NCBI GenBank assembly: GCA_037833965.1
Contig: AP031357.1
Location: 15,582,001-15,646,000 of the forward strand
DNA length: 64,000 bases
Reading direction: 5' to 3'
Source: Marchantia polymorpha subsp. ruderalis
Taxonomy: Eukaryota; Streptophyta; Marchantiopsida; Marchantiales; Marchantiaceae
The notes beneath the pieces are model-generated. The model was given only the letters and a program-made list of their open reading frames with translations, was not told the origin of the DNA and did not search any database. This document shows, one piece after another, positions 18,247 through 31,109 of the stretch (position 1 is its first letter; the number at the start of each line of letters is the position of its first letter). Both the position numbers and the translations under genes were made by a program.

Positions 18247-20196
18247 ATGATATATAAATTAATATTTAATTCACTTAATGGGTAAAAATTTCAATAATAT
18301 AGTTTGAATTTTTCAATTTTAGTTCTCATTGTAAGAAAACAGAAATACATCTACGTGTAATTTTTTTTTCATTAAAATTTATGACCATACTGAAATTTAC
18401 ACTTTCCACTTTCCATTATTTCAATAAATTTGAAATTGAATTTTAAAAAAATTGAAATTTATATAAATTATAAAAAGTAAAGTTCAATGATGCTCAAAGT
18501 CTAAATCCATGCTTTGATTAAAATATAAGATCATTCAAAAAAATTGAAATTTCCTTTGATAACATCTAGTTTCAAGGTTGATTTATGTTTTATATTACAT
18601 ATTTATTATAATCTGTTATATATAGAAATTGTTATTTTTTAAAATTATAAACATGTAAATTTAAATTATAATTGAAATTTTGATCAATAATAAAATCATT
18701 AACCTAAATTATATTCTGTGGAAGTTTGTAATAATTGAATATCTATAATTTTTCTAGATAAAACACATCCATGATCTGAACTTTTTTTTTGGGCTAAAAT
18801 CTAACATCATCATCTATTTTCTAACAGATATAGAAATGGCTAGTATGTTCAGTATGTTTCATATGAGTTGTTTTGCTCCTTGTGAGTCTTGGTTTATAGC
18901 TGCTTTAACTGTCGCATAAATACATATTAGACATTGAAAAAAAATGCAGACTTTTCAAATTTTATAATTAATTGCTCTATAGTTTCAAATTGATTCAACT
19001 ATACTTATAATATATATAAATTCCCCGTAAAATAAAATCCATTTCTTCCAATCTTTGCATGTTATACTAATTTTTTAATTTGTTTTTCAGTTCTCATATT
19101 TGATTTAATATTTTGTTCATAAGTTTTAAAAATATTTAAAAAATTTCTAATATTAAATTTAGAAATCTTGATTTATAATTTATTCTTTATTATTAATCGT
19201 AAAAATTCAAGCTATATTTAATCTTTTTAATTTCTCTTTTTGCATTCAACATTCAATTTCAGTTATTTTAAAAATAAATATGCAGGATTTTGATCAAAAG
19301 TTATATATAATTCTCAAATGCGTCTGAACCGAACAATAGTCCACAAGGCTTCAACAGTGAACTATACAAAGTGGATGACATGAACCTCAATTACGTTTTC
19401 AAAACTCATAATAGTCTCGAGGTGATTATTACTCGAGAATCATAGTGGACAGTGGTGGTCAAGCTGCAATAACACTTTGAATCAGATCAGATTTGAGACT
19501 AAACCACGAGGTTGTCAATTGTGTCTTCGGAACTGAAGATTATATATTGGATCAAACATAGACTAGCAAACATTGTTCACTCAACAACAGGGAGATAGGG
19601 AATACTCTCAGTAAAGTTGGAGTTCCTGTTACCGAAACGTGGATCAGAATCGTGCATCAGAGCCCAACATTGGGTGCCCATATCCATGGGTTTTGAGTGA
19701 CATTAAGTTCCCATAGGTGGGCACAAGTAATGCTATGGGCAGTGTTTTTCAGATCCAACCGGGTAATACACATAACACTATTCGCGTAATTTGAAAAGCA
19801 TGGGTGGGAACAGGTAATTCTATGGGTGGGCATAGGTTGCTGTTGATGGTTATGGTCTGGGTACAGATTTGAAGGAAAATGTTGGCCTCTGGTGCATATA
19901 CAATCGTTGAGTGACATATTGATCAGACTTGTTGAAGATCATAAATTTAGATGGTAATCTTTGCGTATGAAATTGAATGCTAGTCCAGTTCTTGTGTAAC
20001 GTTTCTACACGTATCGTAAAGGGTTTTTTATCCTTTTAGCTGGAAGGCTAGAACACTCACTGAAACTGTGGTACGTACTGATTGCAGCTTTTACAGAATG
20101 AAGGGAGTTATAAAATTATATAGAAGGCAAGTTCAAGGAGAATGATGTAACAGTTCAGATTCTAAGCATACAGAATTACAGATGAACCAATCGAAG
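18247..20196. other. AT-rich and mixed intergenic DNA without a recognisable gene
   Basis: 18247-19310 is very AT-rich. At 19660-19845 the motif ATAGGTGGGCACAAGTAAT recurs about 88 bp later as ATGGGTGGGAACAGGTAAT, each followed by CTATGGG. GTGCCCATATCCATGGG and CCCATAGGTGGGCAC can also pair. This looks like a small degenerate fold-back repeat. No gene was recognised. Confidence 0.5.
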
Positions 20197-20284
20197 CTAG
20201 GAAGCTAAACTATTGGTTTAATTCATCACTTTCCGCATGAATAAGGGGAAAGTGATGAATCAAACCAATAGCTTAGGTTCCTAG
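20197..20284. repeat. Long hairpin 1 (38-bp arms)
   Basis: The arm at 20197-20234 pairs with 20247-20284 with three mismatches around a 12-nt loop, and both ends are CTAG. It is compact enough to be a fold-back MITE or a small-RNA precursor-like hairpin. No target duplication was found. Confidence 0.8.
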
Positions 20285-20330
20285 CTCTTGAATAAGCTTA
20301 TGCATAAATAAGCATAAGCTTATTCGAGAG
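20285..20330. repeat. Long hairpin 2, directly abutting hairpin 1
   Basis: CTCTTGAATAAGCTTATGC pairs with GCATAAGCTTATTCGAGAG (18 of 19) around an 8-nt loop and starts at the base after hairpin 1. Confidence 0.8.
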
Positions 20331-22627
20331 AGTTACGGACATTCTAAGAGAAAACTCGCCGCTAACTACCTCAAATGCACATCAAAGAATACTGATAGCG
20401 CTTTTCAGAAGTTTTTCCAAAATATACACGTCAGGTTATAGTAATTGCACCTAACTTGAGATCATACTGGACTTCATCTCGACTGATAAGTCAGCATTCG
20501 GACACGACTTAGTTCACATATATAATCCACGGACCAGCTTTATTGCAGTTCAGAAGTCATATTTTGGTCTGCTAGAGATTGTCCCGAACTGTGGCATAAC
20601 AATGCTATCTTACTCGAACCGTGTATTTTAGCTCAAACCTGTAGTGTTAACTTTTGTTTCAAACTTTCATTCCCTGCTTTGAGATTAAGTGAGCTGTTTT
20701 TTTCATGATAATGCAAGTTTTATATCTGACTTCATCCGACTGTAAGTACGAGAACTAGATTATAAAGATGAAGCAGAAGATTGCAGCAATTGTCTTGGTA
20801 GTCATACGTCTAAATGACCATAATTTTCTGTTTCACAGAAAATTTCACTATCACTTGGTTTTGAGTAGTGTTACTGGTTTCCTGTCCGATTGGTTAACAA
20901 CATTTCTGATCTATTCCGCCGGTTTCACCCACCAGTATCTGAAACTAGAAAATTTCTGTTTGGAAGCTTGAGCTTGTAAACTACAAATCTGAAAATGACA
21001 TGTCTTGGCAAGTCGGTATCCGAGTCCTCTCGATAAATACTTATTGATAATGTGAAGAGAATTAAAATGAGATAAATGTTACTGATAAGGAACGATCGTA
21101 CTTACAAATGTCAATTTATGACGTGATTTCTTCTGACATAGTTCATGATTATATTTGATGCTGATTATACTCCTCGTCATCGGATGCTCACAAATATATA
21201 TGTGCGACAGCAACTGAAATATTGGAATGTTTGTGATGTTCTCAATTATCTGATCGTTTCAGGTATTTATAACAGAAAGAAGAGATCTGGAAGTGAATGC
21301 CCCCAGCGTGAGTTGGATAATTCGAAATCCTGAGGTCAATATCAAATTCCAGATACTTAAAGCATGTCAATGAAGGAATGTTCAAAAGCACAAGTTTAGT
21401 GATGTATGGGGTCAGTATAGGGTCACAAAGTAATGGACCCAGTTCACTTTTTGGCTTCGAATATGACGATTTAGCTACATTTTCCGAAGAAAACCGGGAG
21501 TCTGGAGATTATGTCCGGCACTGCAATTGCCAGCACGAAGTTCACGACATAAGCTTCACACTAACAATACCACTTTTACCTGCAGTGCCTTTTGGGATAG
21601 TCTGCCGGGAATTTTTCCAGGAAATCAAAATAGACCCGACCCTGTTCGTTAGACCTGCATGTTTCTTGAGAAAGTGGATATCCACTTTCTCAGCTCCAGG
21701 CCCTTGTCTACAAACAAATTAGTGTCGATGAACTGTAGCGGTAAGTGGTAAGCGGTAAGTCGTGACGGTTGATTTCCTGCAAGGTACTGAATTGGGCAGT
21801 CCTGAAGAAGAGATTTCCTCGAAGTGATACAGTGGAAACTACAAACCTTTCTTGAATCTTCACCACATTTTCGTGTTTTGACTGTCTGGGAGTCCTTGGG
21901 CGGACCAAATGATTTTGTTCAATTCGCAAAGCCGAAATGAATGAACGTGAAGACACAAAAAGCATGCTGAGTTGGTGGGGCTTTCATGACAGACTATTCA
22001 CCAGTTGAAACCTCGCCACATCATAAATCTTGCCACCAAAAACTAGGTTTGCTTCCGTTTCTGTAATCTGCCAGGCACGGCCGTATTCCTCTCATCAAGA
22101 GCCTGCCGCTCCAAGAGTGCACAACGAGTGTTACGAAGGCCCGGTGAGGAAAGCTGACGCCAGCACATCTTGAACACTGCATGTGGTAGGAACATGTAGT
22201 GTTCAAAATTGCACTCGTCTTTAAACAAGGCTACCAACTGAACAAAATAGCATAACATAATCTTTATTACTGTCCATTATACTGTTGTTGGACCCTCATT
22301 ATTCAGAACAATAACAGAACAATCATTCTGGGAGATACATCGAAATTCAAGGCTGACCACCCAACTTGTAAGTGAAGGGATTTTATCATGGCGAGACTTG
22401 CAACAAGCCACACTTAAAAATTGTCCTCAAAATGTAATTATGATAGTTCAGCCAAATACTGATCTTCTTCAGAAACATAACTGCGCGATTGATATGATTG
22501 CAAAGATTATAAGAGACTTGTAAAAGCAAAGAAAACTCCAACGAAGATTTTGCAGAGGTTCACATTGCATGAGTGTCTGAACTTATACTGGTCATTTGCA
22601 TAATGATATCCAAACCTTTTCAAATTC
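20331..22627. other. Intergenic DNA without a recognisable gene
   Basis: Only short reading frames of ordinary random appearance occur on both strands, and none matches a family I know. The part next to 22628 may include the 3' untranslated region of the Roco gene. Confidence 0.5.
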
Positions 22628-25600
22628 CTAAAATGTCAAAATGCCAGAACTCCTACCTTTATTCATGCACTCCTCGCACACCCATGCATGCCCACCTAAT
22701 TCTAGACTCACGTATTTCACTTGATACAACTTGAAAATTGCTGAATAGCTATCTTGAAGCTGGGGCGCAAGAGTTTGCTGAATCCTCAACCATGCTTCTT
22801 TCAGCTCCTTGCTTTCCCCACCTTTTAGAACTGCCCTACGATCACGATCGCTAATGCCATCTAGTTTAACAATATCAGATTTTAAATCTTCCCAGTCTGG
22901 AATCGCTTGGCCTAATCCGAGAGTCTTCTCCAGTCCAGCCTTTGCAGCATAATACATGATTTTGAATGAGATTTCAATAGTTTTCCGAATCCACTGACAA
23001 TTCTCCCGATCCAAGCGTATCTTCAAACCTTCTTGATCTTTGACGGGGTGAAACCCAGTGGCCGACTCACACATCAAGTGTAAGCGAATGGTTGTCCCGA
23101 CATGCAGAAGAGCACTTATCCTATAGAAAATGCCAACATCATCGGTAACATAAGGTCGTTTGGGAGTTCTTGCCTGCTGAAGCGAATAAGAATACTGAAT
23201 GAACCTGTCCACTTTTGACATGAAGGCACTCAACTTGAACTGCAGCTGTTGTTGCAAAGAGAGTATCTGTCCCAACTTAATATCCAATCTCTTCACAATG
23301 CTCTCCATCGATCTCAACCTTTCATCTAAACCATCAACCTTTTGCCCTAGCTGATCAAACTTTTGTCCTAGCTGATCAAACTTGGACAAAATACGTTGGG
23401 CTGAGCGATTTTCTACACTTGTGCTTGCCCGACTCAAGCACCTGGATGAAGGTCGATTGGAATCTTTCATGTCAAGAAAATTTGAACTAGTAACCACATT
23501 CTCATTTTCAGGGTAAGAATGAATCAAATCATTGTTCACTTTGATCAATCCTTGCTGCAAGTTCTCCAATTGTTTGATAAGGGCTTGCTGCAATGACTCC
23601 AAGTGTTGCATCTGCTTCTCTCGGATCTCATTCACAACCGCTTCCACATCGCTCTCCCACAGCAAGTCTCTAGCTCTTTCGAATATAACCTGTGTTGTGT
23701 ACCCTTCAATCAAGGGCCAAGAGTGTTCATAGTTGAACAACTCTTCCTCCTTCTCCAACTGCAACTTATCCAACGGAAGATCTTCAAGTTTGTCTTTGAT
23801 GCTACGAATGAATTTTGATTTGAGCTCCTCGATCAGAATCGTTCCTCTCAGATCACTCGGAATCAACATCTCCACGCAAAGTGTTTGAATAACGCCAAGC
23901 ATTAACGCCACCCCAGGACAGCCTTTCGGTGATGCGCAAAATGATATCAACTCATGGACGATATGCTTCATTACATATTTCAGAGCTCCCTCCCTTGACT
24001 TATGCTTTGAGCATAACATCAAAACATCCACGTATTTGTGGGACTTTCCTTGCTGGACATAAATCTGATGTCCATCAAGAAAAAGTCGCAGATAATGTCG
24101 AGAGCAGGTCACCATCTCCTTGGAAACATGCATCTCTGATATCAACTTTCTTCTCATGAACATCTGCAATGATCCAACATTTAGTATATATTGAGTTGCG
24201 CATTTCAAAGATTGAATTCAAGTAATGAAAAGAGAACATTTCATTCATCAAACAGAAGTTAGAATATGAACATGACGCATTCACTCTTCTCACAGTATAT
24301 ATAAAATCACCTGGAAGCATGGAAAAAAAGCAGCGGTCATTGACATTGTTCTTCCATCTGCGCATTGAATCCGGATGCCGACAAACTGTGAAGTCTCATC
24401 CCTAGTTTTCCAAGCCATCGACTCCATTTCCGCTACTTGATGCTTCTGATCTTCCATGCTTGCATGCTCACGTATGAAGGAAGGAATGAAATACTGAGAA
24501 GTATCTTCGAGCTTGAAACACAAATCCAAATTGATAAGGATGTTCTCAAGCGTCTCTCTGTCCACACCTCTCTCCACATGTGGTTGGTTTAACAAAAATT
24601 CCTCTATCAAACCAGCAAAAACACTCTCACTCACAAATCCGTCCTTGCTTGTGTATGAGTCACGTGACATTGTTTTGTCTGAAGACCCCAACTCTTGAGC
24701 TTGAAAGTTTTGACCTATAGCTACCAGCTCACCCAATAATGTATTTGTAAGCCAGTTTGGATCCACAATGATGTAATCAAGGTTGGGAATATACACTATG
24801 GATCCAACGTCATTCAAGTAGGATATGATTGATCTCATTATCCTTGAATGATCAATGGCATGAGGAGAAGAGTATGAAATGAATTGTGTTAAGCTGGGGG
24901 TACAGAATTCATAAAACTTTTGGGATGGCCAAAGAGGACAACTTTTGTTCTCTTTGGTGTTTGTGGCCAAAAGGTATGAAAGTTGGGAACACAATTGAGA
25001 AACCTGTGGGGATTTTTCACTCAGCAACTTTTTGAAGATATCAAAAATGTGATTTTTGAGAGGAATAACTTGTTTTTTTTTTCGAGCATCTACATGAAAA
25101 CACTCTTGCAAAGGGTGAAGATCCACAAATTTTTGGAACTTTTTGTTGAGTTCATCCATTATGGAATGAGCCCAAGTCAAAGAGCTGGATTTGATCTTAT
25201 CCTTGTGTGAAATCACAACAAGAACTTGTGGCCGAATATGTCCAGTGACCCTAGTGTTGGATGTGATGAAACTCAACCAATCTTCCAACTCTGTCTGGAA
25301 ACAAGAATCTGGTTTTCTGAAAGATGATTTCTCACAGAATTGACTATACACAAATAAAAAAACACAAAAGTTGCTGGTTTGAGGGAATAGCACATTTTGA
25401 AGGGTACGAAAAATCTCTTGTCCGGCAAGATCCCAAACTGATATTTGCCCTTGATCATTGTTTTGCAAGAACTCCACTTCTACACCTTTAGTTCTCCACA
25501 ACTGGTCCCATTTGTTCCCGAGCCAACTTTTGCCTTGAACTATCCTCATCAAGGTTTGTCGCAATTTAGTCTTGCCTATAAAATGAAGACAATCACCACA

Positions 25601-27581
25601 AGTACAATTTTAATAGTTGAGATATCATCTTCCTTCATCATACTGTGTAGATAAACCTATAAACTACATTGAGTTTCTGGAACATTCGGAAATAATTCAA
25701 AAATTTCATATCAAAACATGTATGTATTAAGTAGATCTCATTTGTAATCTGAATTAATTGGGATATTGGTTTTCTTTTTCTCAACCTTTAAAAAAAAAAT
25801 TCACAATCTCAAATACATCTAGAAAAAGATAATATTTATGGACATATTCTTAATTTTTTTAGAAGTCAAACCTTACATTTGCTAGTTTCCATACACAGAG
25901 AAAAAACTGAGAAGCTACAAAGCACCTTACCTGCTCTAGGAGAGCCGCATAGAAAAAGTCGACCAGCTTTTGCATCTCCAAATGTTAATTTGGCTTTTCT
26001 GAATTCGGACATGTAGACGGCCCGCTTCTGGTTCTGCTTGAGTGCTTCTTGGATCTGCGCCTCCTTTCCCTCCATTATCCATGAGGTTCCTCTGACATCT
26101 ATTTCCTGGAGAGTCAAGTTAACTTCCAGTAGCCCCATCAGGTCCCTGAACGCCTCTTCACCATCGACTTTGGGTATATACAATTGCAAGTGAGTGAGAC
26201 TTGTGTTCCCTCGCAGGCACCCAAGCAAGTCCTTCCATAGTCCCTTGTGAAGATCTCTGTTTAAAATATGTAACGCCAGTCTCTTCAAGACGGAAGTTTC
26301 TCCAGTTTTTCCATTCATCGATAGGATACTTTCCAGTCTATCTTGGTTGGTACCTGAAGTGATAAAATTCGCCCATATACGGAGAGATTTTAGAGATTTG
26401 ATATCCCCGCGCAGTACCCTACCTAATAGGTTCATTGATAACATAAACCCATGTTCACAAGACCCTTGGTCACTGTGATGAACCATCTGAAGCGCTAACC
26501 TGGGATCCTGGACATCGGAACTAGCAGCAAACGCAAGAGCTTCTATTGACTCCCATTCCTCTCTAACATCTTGTTGTAAACCAAACTGAACTGTAATATT
26601 TGTTGCTCCAGCCTTGTCACGTATGACTTCGCCGACCTGGTGCCATTCCTCAGGACGCATCTTCAAGTAACTCAAGGTCACTTCCTTCAATGATGGGTTG
26701 GAAGTAAGAAGTTCACATGAACGGTCTCCGAGTCTTTCCCAACGCCCCAGCACAAGACGTTCAATTGATCGGTTGCGGTCATCTCCGGCGAAAGCGTTCA
26801 GCAACAAGGCCTCTCCCCACTTCATATTCAATAATGTCAATGTCTTCAAAGACGAGCTCTTCATCAAAGCCTGTGACAGGATTCTAACGTTCTCCTCCTC
26901 CATGTCGTCTATAGAGTCTATTATCAAACTTTCTAATCGAGTAGCACTGTTGATCATGTCAGCCACATGCTTCACCGCACTCGAGTCTATCCGCGCGGAC
27001 TCTAGCTTTAAAGCCTGGAGTTTAGAATCGGAATTTCCCCGCAGACCTGAGGCGAGATTCAAGAAACATCTTGCACTCAAGTTGGTAGAATCTATTCTCA
27101 AAACTTGTACGCTAGAGGTATTCAGAATTCTCCCTATCTGAAAACACAAGCTCTCCCATTCGTCATCTGAACTCACTTCCAAACCGGGGATGATTATCTC
27201 TTGTAGAACGGTGCTATCCCTGAATGCTCTCAAAAGTACTTCCCACTCGCAAGCGTTCAACGTCGATATACTTCCTTTATATCCACAGATTGCTCGGAAG
27301 TTTAGGAACTCAAAGCGGTTGCAGTTGCCGATTGCCTCCAGTATTCGAAGGCGCACTTGGCTTCGCCACCCTGAGATTGTTGAGAGCAATTCAGGAGGCG
27401 GAAAGAAATCCCGAAATTCTTCCTTGGTTAATTGGGGAAGCCACCTTGTAGGCTTGCCTTCTCCTTCTAGACGCAGTATAAGTTTCTGGACAGCGGAGGG
27501 AAGCTCCGGTTCCTCGTCTGCAGAGTCCATTTCCCGTGTCTCGGCAGCGTGACTGACATTGGACGCACCAGCACCTTCCAT
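22628..27581 (-). CDS. LRR-Roc-COR (Roco) protein, TORNADO1-related type
   Basis: The three-exon model is 27581-25931, 25575-24311 and 24163-22628; introns of 355 and 147 bp have GT/AG borders and the frame is kept, giving 1,483 residues. Exon 1 encodes leucine-rich repeats (for example LQALKLESARIDSSAVKHV, SLKTLTLLNMKWGEALLL) up to about residue 535. The Roc GTPase P-loop GSPRAGKT (546-553) is split by intron 1. Switch II is DLAGQE (599-604), and SHKD stands in the NKxD position. The COR domain follows to about residue 970 (DYIIVDPNWLTNTLLGELV). The C-terminal third has heptad-rich coiled coils (ILSKFDQLGQKFDQLGQKVD) and no kinase. Plant relatives such as Arabidopsis TORNADO1 act in growth patterning; a role here is not implied. 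A GT at 22655 could extend the 3' end. Confidence 0.88.
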
Positions 27582-28250
27582 TCTCTCCTCTACTCGCCCA
27601 GAGGAAGAAAAGTTTGTTGCTTGGCATGCGCGAGCGAAATGTAAGCGGGCCTACAGGAAGCCCCCTCCTCGATCCCGAAGAAAACTAAACCTCCCGTCGC
27701 GTAGCATCTAACAGCTCGTGTACATATGCGTGCTAAGCATGAAACTTCTTGCACTCTGCATGATTAGCAACACAAAGATTAACCCAAGCTCTGCCACAGA
27801 ATGTGCTGGAATCAAGAGCTATGAAAACGAAATCAGGAAGATTGTGCAAAGTGGAAGCAGGAGGCTGCATGAACTCACAACAAGCAATGAGAACCAGGAC
27901 TCTGGTTCCAAGCGAAATTTTAGGGAGTGTGAAAGGAGATTTCACGGCTCTTGAAAACGCAAACCTTTTGTGTACTCAAATGGAGAGAGAGGTGTTTGAA
28001 TTGCAAACTTCAAAGTGAGCAGTGTGATTGACGATGGACGCACCTTCCTTTCTCTCCTCCTCTCTCACAGAGGAAGAAACATTTGTTACTTGGCATGCGC
28101 CGGGGAAATGTAACCGTGCCTACAGGAGGCCCTCTCCTTAATCCGAAAGCCCTGCTCTCGATCTCCCCGTCCTAGTGTGCATGTGCGTGCTGGGCATCAG
28201 ACTTCTCGCACTGTGCACAATTAGCAACACAAATATAACTCCAAGATCCA
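27545..28250. repeat. Tandem duplication of the Roco start and upstream region
   Basis: About 27550-27780 and 28028-28245 are diverged direct copies some 480 bp apart, sharing GAGGAAGAAA, TTGGCATGCGC and AATTAGCAACACAAA-type blocks. The copy next to the gene holds its ATG. In the distal copy the matching triplet is no longer ATG. The promoter region is therefore duplicated, which may add or move regulatory sites. Confidence 0.7.
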
Positions 28251-28712
28251 CAATGACCACAAAACGAAGGGAGATTGTGCAAAGTGGAAACAGGAGTCTC
28301 CTCGAGCTCGGGAGAAGCGATGGGAGTCAAAATGAACACAGACGACCAGGATTCTGGTGCCAACCTAAATCGTAGACCGTGTGGCAAAAAAGACTACACG
28401 TCTATCGGAAACGCCTCTGGGAGAGAAGGGTTTGATGTGCACTGGTGACAGAACTGAGTGGACAAGATGATAGCTCTGCAGGAGTATCTGAAATCAAGTT
28501 CTTAGCAAAGATAGTGCGATGTGAAAGCAGAATGTCATGGAATGCATGATATTGCAGATATCTCAGATGTGACAAACCCTGAGCTGTGTAAAGACTGGAT
28601 GTACAGCTGTACTGAGAGACTGCGAATCCAGCTGCCTCAAGACCAATGGGAAGATAGACCCAGAAAAAACTGATAAGCTTTTTGTGAATTTACTATCTAT
28701 GATATCGAAGAA

Positions 28713-28870
28713 ATGTGTACAGAGGATACCAGTACTCGAGACAAACTTACATGGAAACTCAAATATTTGATATACATTGAATTCAATCGGGCTCGAGCTC
28801 ACCCTCACATGGAAATAGTGTGCTGCCATGAAAGGCAACGCTGGAGGCCCTTCTCTAAAACTGTCGAGCA
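28713..28870 (-). repeat. Segment repeated inverted at 38980-39130
   Basis: The minus strand can be read with blocks SSSPIEFNVYQIFEFPCKFV and GPPALPF. The same blocks (SSSPIGVNIYQIFEFPRKFV, GPPALCF) read on the plus strand at 39000-39145. DNA similarity continues into AACGCTGGAGGCCC and GAGCTGCC on the other strand. Confidence 0.7.
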
Positions 28871-29719
28871 GAGCAAGAGCACGAGCTGCCGAGAGAGCCC
28901 AGGGCAAACTTTTCGAGGCTTTACAATCGCACATGCACCCGGTGGGTTTCCTTGCCCCTTCCTTCCTGGCTGGGCGAGTCGTCGGGCGAGGATCAGACAT
29001 GCAATCGATCGGGATTGCGTTTTGAGTACTTCTTACACGCTTTCAACGCGCTCTAGTACGTCACCAGGCACGAGATTCTTCACCCCAATGACTGGATCAC
29101 TTACTGGTACACCAGTTTCAAGGAGATTCCAGAAAAGCGGTCCGCATTGTTCTTCGTGGCCATCTCAGTCGGAGTGGAGCCCACTTCAAAGCAAGTCGTC
29201 CGTGCTTTCTTTTGTGAACCGGCATGTGTGGTCAGATCCCCTGAACTTCTGTCGGCTGCTGAAGGTTCAAAGTAATGACTGGAAAGTTCTAGAAAGTCTG
29301 TAAGACAGAGAATACAATGTTTAACTGAGATCAAGCAGATTCCACAAAAGCGCGTCAGTTATGGATCTTACTTTTTATTTCCTAACTATTGTTGAAATAA
29401 ATAATTGCTTAACCGGCTGAATTTTGATCTCTAACCATCAGCTTTAACTGCTGACTTGCGGTGACATAATCTTATTGTGTTTGTATGATGATTTGGTTGG
29501 ATGGTTTTCCTTTGTTGCGGATGTTTTGTGTTGTCAGCTCCGTCCCTGCTCCAAATCATTGATCCTGGTATTCAGCTGGGTCGCCTCAGCTTTTATGATG
29601 GAGAAGACAGAACTTTTGTTCTCTCCGTGCAAACTCAACAGCGTCCTTATTTACAGCTATCTTTACATCCTCATCTCAAGCCCAAAAGGTTCAACGGACA
29701 ATGCATTATCTCGCCATGA
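28828..29719 (+). pseudogene. Unrecognised gene, probably broken, two exons visible
   Basis: From the ATG at 28828 the frame encodes AQGKLFEALQSHMHPVGFLA and APSFLAGRVVGRGSDMQSIG. It then shifts by one base near 29025 into EYFLHAFNAL, meets a TAG, and continues YVTRHEILHPNDWITYWYTS and RSALFFVAISVGVEPTSKQ. A GT at 29265 and an AG ending at 29537 give a 273-bp intron that keeps the frame into a last exon (29538-29719). That exon has LLQIIDPGIQLGRLSFYDGE and LSLHPHLKPKRFNGQCI, then a stop. Composition looks like a real protein but I do not recognise the family. The TAG could instead be part of a further AG splice acceptor, in which case the gene might be intact. Confidence 0.4.
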
Positions 29720-31109
29720 GAATTTAGAGTTCTTACGTGTCTCAAGATTATGAGGCAAGGAATCACCTCATATGAAGATCTTTCGATGCTAGTGTATTCT
29801 TGTGCGATCTCTAATTTTTATATTGTTACGTCAAAGCAAGCAATTCTTTCATCTTGCCACATCTTCTCTCCATCGCTGACAGTTTCACCAGCCTCGTCCT
29901 CTCTTCTGTTCTCATTGCGTGGAATTTTCTGCTTCCCTTTTTCATTGGCACCTTATGCCGCCACATCGAGTCGTCTTCTTCTGTGCACATCCAACATAAG
30001 TACAATCACCTACTCTGTGTTCCTCCTGTTACTTCGACAGCAGTCGAACTAGTTGACAATATGTTTACCAAAACCTCCAGAATCTGCTAAAAGCCCTCCT
30101 CAGAACAGGCGGAGAAGGAAAATCCTCAATACCCTTCTACTTTCCAAGCAGGCGAGGGTTCATTCCTGTGCAGTGGAAATTGCAGAATCTGGTGCAGAAG
30201 TGGATTTCTAGTCGCAATCTGCTCTTGCAATGAATGATATGTGTCCAGTATGCATGAAGTTCTGACGCTCAATGGTACCCCTCTGATAGACGTCTGAGTA
30301 TCAATGTGCATAAATGTAATTTCCAATTCACCAGCTGGTATAGTAAGAAATCAATTTACTTCACATCACTTTCACCACTTGTAGGACCTCAAGCAAATCA
30401 AGCCGAGACCTTACGACAGAAGCAAATAGGAGAGTAGAAGCTTCCGTCTTCCGTTGCAATGTCTAGTTTTTGTTGACTTAGTTCACTCCAGCTCGCCGTC
30501 TACTGTCCATCATTAACCTTATCGCCCAATTCTTAGGCTTGGCCACGGTCCGGACCACAGGTTAACCGGTCCTAGATTTCTCGATAGGTTAATTGATCAG
30601 ATCCGAAAAGAAAAGTTCGTAACTGCAGAAAAGGAAGGAAACATTCGTTGGCAGTGAGACATTGGATCACACTACGTGATTGGTTCATTCGAGGATGGGC
30701 GAATCCATCAATCCAGTTTGGTACTAGCCCATTTCAAGTTGCGACATATTCTCACTAATTACTAGAATGTCTGCACTTCACTAAAGAGTGAAAATGAGGT
30801 CGACTTTGTAACGTTAAGTATCATAACCTTTACGGGTGGCAAGAGAGATCAACGAACCCACAAAAGGGAGGGGAATACCAGTGTCAACGCATACTTCTAC
30901 TGGAATTTCCAGTAGAAGACTATTTATATATTGGGGACGATGGGTCAGAGCAGAAAGGAAGGGAAGGGCAATGCGGAGGGAGTGAGTGATTTTCGTTAAA
31001 GTGCAATTTTTTATTAATTTCACAAGTTTCCAGCCGACTTTTATATTTTAGATAAAAAACATTAATTTAAATCGGATTTCAAGTTTCAGGATTACTCTAA
31101 TATAGATGT
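29720..31109. other. Intergenic DNA, no gene seen
   Basis: Nothing recognisable beyond short random frames. CTTCTACTGGAA and TTCCAGTAGAAG form a 12-bp-arm palindrome at 30894-30918 with a TATATA stretch beside it. Confidence 0.5.

Noticed and set aside
29854-30090. Copia RNase H C-terminus (ELVDNMFTKT)
   Set aside because: Only one short stretch resembles the A-D-M-F-T-K end motif; no upstream RNase H or reverse transcriptase blocks were found.
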